Program-made: the position numbers and the translations under genes
Shown: piece by piece, positions 28,876 through 32,409 of the stretch
How the letters are laid out: the number at the start of each line of letters is the position of its first letter
Numbering within the stretch: position 1 is the first letter of the stretch
NCBI GenBank assembly: GCA_002077045.2
Contig: KZ111145.1
Location: 815,004-847,412, forward strand
From: Rachicladosporium sp. CCFEE 5018
Lineage: Eukaryota; Ascomycota; Dothideomycetes; Cladosporiales; Cladosporiaceae
Direction of reading: 5' to 3'
Length of the DNA stretch: 32,409 bases
Notes under the pieces: generated by a model
The model's database searches: none
Told to the model about the DNA's origin: nothing
What the model saw: the letters and a program-made list of their open reading frames with translations, nothing else

Positions 28876-30228
28876 TCAAGCCCTCTCCAACCGCCTCCTC
28901 AAATTCCTCGTCCGCTTCATCAACTTCTTATACTTGTGCTTCTTCATCTTTAGCTTCCGCTGCCTCTTCACGCTGATCAATCGCATCTGTACTCGTCTCC
29001 CTACGCCCGGAGCCTTCCTCACAGCTCGCAGCGGATTCGCATCCCGTCTTGCCACAGCCGTCAGCTGCGTGCTATCTCGTTGGCGAGTGCGCAGCCGTTG
29101 AACGTACGTCAACGTATTGGGACGCTGGAGGAAGGAGGCGGAGGGAGTGTAGAAGGCTGGTGGGGATTGGTTCGTAGCGTGAGAAGAGACTGGGAGGAGA
29201 GGCGTGTGCGTTACTGTGTAGCTTAGCTGGCCGTCTGCGGATTTGGTTTCTGTGACATCTAGCGTGGTGCGGAAGACTTTCGGTCTTCGTGGCTGGGATG
29301 CTTTGGCTGTGCGAGCGGCGGAGTGGGCCTTTTGCACGGTCGTAGGGGTCGAAGGTATCGGCTGCGGCGGTGGCGGAGGATGAAACGGCCGGAAGTGCGC
29401 GACTAAGTCGTCAAAGTTCGCGGAAGACGGACTCTGAGGAGGCGAGTCGAGATGTCGGGCGCTGTCGGGATTACTCGAGCTCTCCTGCAGGACTTCCCAC
29501 TGCAGATCTCGGCCCTGTGCTGCTGCGGTATTTATCCGCAGGAGGCGGAGTGTAGCCTCAGGTGCGATGATCTCGTCTTCAGGCATCCGTTCTGCTGAGT
29601 TGCCATTCGCCCATGGGTCTTGAGGCGCTGACTCGAAGACTGTCGCCCATGCTTCGTCTGTCGTGGGTAAAGGCACGGGCTTACTCATGTTGAGTGGGCG
29701 GTAGAGGCTGAAGAAGGAGGATAGGAGGAAGTCCTTCTTCCCGTTTTCGCTCTGATCGAGGTTGTCCACTCGGGGAAGGTGTGCGTATGGCTCTTCTGGC
29801 GCTTGTGTCGCCTTCTGGATCGTCCGCCTTTGAGCAACAGTAGAAGGCGGCCCTTTCCTCTGTGCATCCCGAGCAAGCTCCTCTGCCTTCGCCTGCTGCT
29901 TCGCCGTCAGGCTCGCAAATGCAGCCGGACCATCTTGCAGTAGTGTAGACGCCCTTCGAGCCCTTGATCTGGGTATCCGTCGAGGCGCTGGCGCAGACTC
30001 TGGTGTTGCATCGTCCTCTGTCGCCTCTGTGGCGCTCACGGCCGGTGCTGGCTTGCCATTGTTGCTCTCTGGTGGGCAGCTGGCTTTGCTACTGCTATGC
30101 CGACGCTGATGCACGCGGCGTGTCGAGGTAGATCTCAGGCACTGTGAGGCGGAGCGGTGGGCCGTTAGCACTGGGGCTGGCGCTGTTGAGACATGCTGTA
30201 CTGCTCGCTGCAGCTTCGTCGAGAACAT
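28876..30228 (-). CDS. COX24: Mitochondrial mRNA-processing/ribosomal protein Cox24 (mS38 family)
   Basis: One exon of 450 aa. The last 36 residues, MRLISVKRQRKLKMKKHKYK and KLMKRTRNLRRRLERA, are the highly basic DUF1713/AURKAIP1/Cox24 tail. In the mitochondrial small ribosomal subunit this tail is mS38 and contacts rRNA. Residues 1-45 are Arg/Ser/Ala-rich without acidic residues, as expected for a mitochondrial presequence. The roughly 370-residue middle is low-complexity and Pro/Ser-rich (FRPFHPPPPPQPIPSTP), with a semi-conserved VFRTTLDVTETKSADGQLSY segment. In yeast, Cox24/Qri5 is needed for COX1 mRNA processing or translation. It lies tail-to-tail with prohibitin 1 and head-to-head with the methionine sulfoxide reductase gene. 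Confidence 0.88.
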   Translation of the reverse strand: MFSTKLQRAVQHVSTAPAPVLTAHRSASQCLRSTSTRRVHQRRHSSSKASCPPESNNGKPAPAVSATEATEDDATPESAPAPRRIPRSRARRASTLLQDGPAAFASLTAKQQAKAEELARDAQRKGPPSTVAQRRTIQKATQAPEEPYAHLPRVDNLDQSENGKKDFLLSSFFSLYRPLNMSKPVPLPTTDEAWATVFESAPQDPWANGNSAERMPEDEIIAPEATLRLLRINTAAAQGRDLQWEVLQESSSNPDSARHLDSPPQSPSSANFDDLVAHFRPFHPPPPPQPIPSTPTTVQKAHSAARTAKASQPRRPKVFRTTLDVTETKSADGQLSYTVTHTPLLPVSSHATNQSPPAFYTPSASFLQRPNTLTYVQRLRTRQRDSTQLTAVARRDANPLRAVRKAPGVGRRVQMRLISVKRQRKLKMKKHKYKKLMKRTRNLRRRLERA

Positions 30229-30567
30229 GACATATGTGAGGGAGTACCAGGAGGAGATACGGGGTAGTGGTGGAGTAGATACCAGGTAGCAGTCACATGT
30301 GGTGATGCTTCACTGGCGGGCGGCAGCGAGGTCGGGCTGCCGGGAATGGGCAGAAGCATGTGCTTGGCATATCGTGACTAAGCTCGAAGATATTGAATGG
30401 GATCACGACATTCGCCTCCTACATTTCCCTACACCTGGACGAGAACTCATATTGGAGTTTGCAGGGCTCGAGACTATCGAACGATCAACGATTCCGAATC
30501 TCGTCTGTAAAGATGGTCGGTCAATCGAGTTGAGGGTATCTCTCTTCACTTTCGCTAAGCGGTACAC
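30229..30567. promoter_or_regulatory. Divergent promoter between COX24 and the fRMsr gene
   Basis: A 339-bp gap lies between outward-facing starts. An open frame at 30299-30637 runs through it into the fRMsr exon in a different frame and has no recognisable domain. No specific site was identified. Confidence 0.35.
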
Positions 30568-31261
30568 ATGCAGGTTCATGCAGACTCCTCGAACTTCGCC
30601 GAGGGCGTCTCGAAGGAAGATGCATATATACAAGTAATAGAGCAAGCAAAGACATTGATTGAAGATCAACGGAACTGGGTATCTTGATCGATTCTCGTCT
30701 TGCTGCTCACTGCTGAGACGTAGCGTAGGTTTGGTGAGTATCCATTTATCTACTTCGCTTTTCTTTGATCCGAATCAAGTCCTGAGAACCTCCAAGCAAC
30801 ACCGCCAATGCAGCCAGTCTGTTATGGCATGCTCTCCGTGCTTTACCGAGTCCAAGCAATGAGGTGAATTGGGCTGGCTTCTATGTGCTGGATCCGAGAA
30901 AACCCAAGCAACTGATTCTCGGACCCTTTCATGGCAAGGTAGGTTTTGTCAGCTGAGCGTTGGATGTGCCTGGCTGACTTGAGACGAGGTCGCATGCCAA
31001 ACGATAGCCTTCGGCCGCGGCGTATGTGGTACAGCAGCAGCTTCCGGCCAAACCCAGCTTGTGCCCGACATCGAAGCCTTCCCAGGCCACATCGCCTGTG
31101 ACAGCGAATCGAGGAGCGAGATCGTTGTGCCGATCTTACAAGGCGACAAGGTTGTCGCGATCATCGACATCGACTGCGCAGTCCAGTCAGGCATCGATGT
31201 CGTAGATCAGCGGTATCTTGAGGAGTTTGCGGCCTTGCTGGCTGAGGCATGCGACTGGTGA
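30568..31261 (+). CDS. Free methionine-(R)-sulfoxide reductase (GAF domain)
   Basis: Four exons are proposed: 30568-30678, 30729-30733 (5 nt), 30797-30938 and 30989-31261, giving 176 aa. Exon 1 is MQVHADSSNFAEGVSKEDAY and continues to QRNW. The micro-exon GTTTG supplies Val and two bases of Cys, restoring NWVCN as in yeast YKL069W. Then come AASLLWHALRALPSPSNEV, NWAGFYVLDPRKPKQLILGP, FHGKVACQTIAFGRGVCGTA and FPGHIACDSESRSEIVVPI. The three family Cys are at 89, 99 and 123, with exactly the yeast spacing (10 and 24). The enzyme reduces free Met-(R)-sulfoxide using thioredoxin and protects the cytosol from oxidation. The start is the ATG giving the usual VHADSS N-terminus. All downstream introns are 50-63 nt GT-AG. 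Confidence 0.88.
30729..30733 (+). other. Predicted 5-nt micro-exon of the fRMsr gene
   Basis: GTTTG lies between a 50-nt intron (30679-30728, GTATCT...GCGTAG) and a 63-nt intron (30734-30796, GTGAGT...CCAAG). It encodes Val38 and the first two bases of Cys39. Without it exon 1 (phase 0) cannot join the next coding block (phase 2) by any GT-AG choice that I could find. Confidence 0.65.
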
Positions 31262-31730
31262 TGCACTCCCAGCGCCTCGAACCCTGATCTTAGATGCAAG
31301 CGGGCGCAGCTGGGGCATTCCCGAGCCAGATGCCTGAGCTCTCTGTAACAGATTCCAGGCGGAGCTGCGGCAGCGATTAGAGCGCCGTCCCCGGATGTAT
31401 AGCAGCACCGCCTCCTGTATGTGCTAGCAAGCCTCTACACCATTCCCTGAGGCTTGGTAACATCAAGAGGCTCCTGTTGCCACCGCGATAATTCTCCTGG
31501 TTCAGCTTCGGGAAGCAAGACGTGCGTTTGGAAGAGCACTGGCGCAAGTATGGGAGAGTACTGGTGCAAGTGTGTAGATTCATTTGCTCGCGGTATATGA
31601 CAGAAGACCCAGTGGTATATGTCGTCAGATCCCCATATCTACCCACCAACAATGCTCGCTCAGAAGGCGGAAACCCCCAAAACTCACAATGCGCAACATA
31701 TCACAGCCCGAACTGCATCCAGATCTTCCC
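31262..31730. other. Intergenic region between converging genes
   Basis: This is the 3' flank shared by the fRMsr gene (plus) and the membrane protein gene (minus). Several overlapping short open frames are present, none with a recognised motif. No repeat or RNA gene was seen. Confidence 0.4.
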
Positions 31731-32408
31731 TCAGACTTCCAGAGTGTTCGCCACAGCGACCGATTTTGCCGCCTCCGCTTGTTGCCCCGCCGCCTTCTCC
31801 GCCTCTTGCGACATCCGGGATGTGATGTCCCTGAACGCACGTCTTGGCTGCCATGAGCCCTCCCTCCTCCGATCAGGCACAGGATACATGAATCCGCTAT
31901 ACGGCCACAAAGTGTTGTTGTTCTTCGGGGCCTCGACCTCACGTGCCTCTAGTGATTTGGCCTCTTTCACAGCTTCCACCAGCCACTTATCCCACACTTC
32001 TGTTTGGGGCGCTGCGCGCTTGCCTAGCTGTACCCAAGCCGTGCTCTGTGTGAAGACGATCGCTTTCCAAAGCGCTTCCGTGAAATTCTCATTCTTCGGT
32101 CCTTCTTCTACGCTGTGCTCGAGGACCTCGTAGCAGGAGAGGTCCCAGTGTAGGCGTTGCGGAACGGCGGCTGCGGCCCAATGAGCGGCGTTCAGAATGA
32201 TGTATGCGCCAGCCCAGCAGAACTGGAGTTGAAGCTTTGCATTGGCGAGGAAGACGATGCCGAGCATGAGCATGAGCGTGCCGAGAAGTGAGATCAGTCG
32301 ATAGATGGTAGCGCTGGAGATCCTGTAGTTGATCTCTTCTGGCGCGAAGAAAAGCTCGCGAGCTACTTCTTCCTCGCATTTGACTATCAGGTAGCTGCCA
32401 TTGGGATA
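31731..32408 (-). CDS. Conserved fungal two-helix membrane protein (5' partial)
   Basis: The frame is open from the right edge to a stop at 31731, about 225 residues, with the N-terminus outside the window. It reads GSYLIVKCEEEVARELFFAP, a first transmembrane helix (LISLLGTLMLMLGIVFLANA) and a second (FCWAGAYIILNAAHWAAAAV). A cytosolic-looking stretch WDLSCYEV, FTEALWKAIVFTQSTAWVQL and VWDKWLVEAVKEAK follows, then a charged, Ala/Glu-rich C-terminus. This matches a widespread uncharacterised ascomycete family I recognise only by appearance. No biochemical role can be assigned. It converges with the fRMsr gene. Confidence 0.65.
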   Translation of the reverse strand, partial: YPNGSYLIVKCEEEVARELFFAPEEINYRISSATIYRLISLLGTLMLMLGIVFLANAKLQLQFCWAGAYIILNAAHWAAAAVPQRLHWDLSCYEVLEHSVEEGPKNENFTEALWKAIVFTQSTAWVQLGKRAAPQTEVWDKWLVEAVKEAKSLEAREVEAPKNNNTLWPYSGFMYPVPDRRREGSWQPRRAFRDITSRMSQEAEKAAGQQAEAAKSVAVANTLEV

Positions 32409-32409
32409 G

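Noticed and set aside
30299..30637. 112-codon plus-strand open frame overlapping the fRMsr start
   Set aside because: It has no recognisable content and overlaps exon 1 of a well-supported gene in another frame.
30679..30796. A single intron between the first two conserved fRMsr blocks
   Set aside because: With the donor at 30679 (phase 0), every AG before 30797 gives the wrong frame or a stop. Retaining the sequence gives TGA after two codons.

Overview
This window comes from the nuclear genome of a filamentous ascomycete. The genes have one to four short introns, mostly 50 to 64 nt, with GTAAGT-like donors, CTGAC/CTAAC branch points and CAG/TAG acceptors. The gene content (septation-network Cdc14, CFEM protein, Zn2Cys6 regulator, mitochondrial Cox24/mS38) is fungal. 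A Dothideomycete, perhaps of the Mycosphaerellales/Capnodiales type, is my best guess from overall flavour only. All introns and splice joins below were read by eye from GT/branch/AG signals plus family homology. None was tested against transcripts.

Left part (1-7.1 kb): the tail of a probable DsbA-like protein, an ERV41-type ER-Golgi cargo receptor, and then a tandem lineage-specific family on the plus strand. The family has an F-box-like LPPELR motif and Cys-pair motifs. There are three plausible genes (2140-3216, 4544-5540 with one intron, 5971-6870) and one truncated relic (3723-4274).

Middle (7.1-11.3 kb, minus strand): a large CFEM membrane protein with a proline/serine-rich tail, and the SIN component Cdc14.

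Carbohydrate block (11.7-22.1 kb): a sugar transporter (minus), an intracellular-type GH3 beta-glucosidase with PA14 (plus), a Zn2Cys6 regulator (minus) and a secreted GH15 glucoamylase with a CBM20 starch-binding domain (plus). The transporter/glucosidase and regulator/glucoamylase pairs are divergent and share upstream regions. The glucoamylase frame is broken by a single-base shift just after its catalytic base, before the starch-binding domain. The layout suggests a small polysaccharide-to-sugar uptake cluster with its own regulator, in which one enzyme may be decaying.

Decaying tandem family (22.2-26.8 kb, minus): three paralogous F-box-like proteins, each damaged differently (two frameshifts; a stop plus a frameshift, or an unusual intron; a lost 3' half that now runs into the next copy).

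Right part (26.9-32.4 kb): housekeeping genes. QCR8 and prohibitin 1 are divergent over a 262-bp gap. They are followed by Cox24/mS38 (minus), a free methionine-(R)-sulfoxide reductase (plus), and the 5'-truncated end of a conserved two-TM membrane protein at the right edge. The reductase can only be read through if a 5-nt micro-exon is spliced in, which I consider the most striking single observation in the window.
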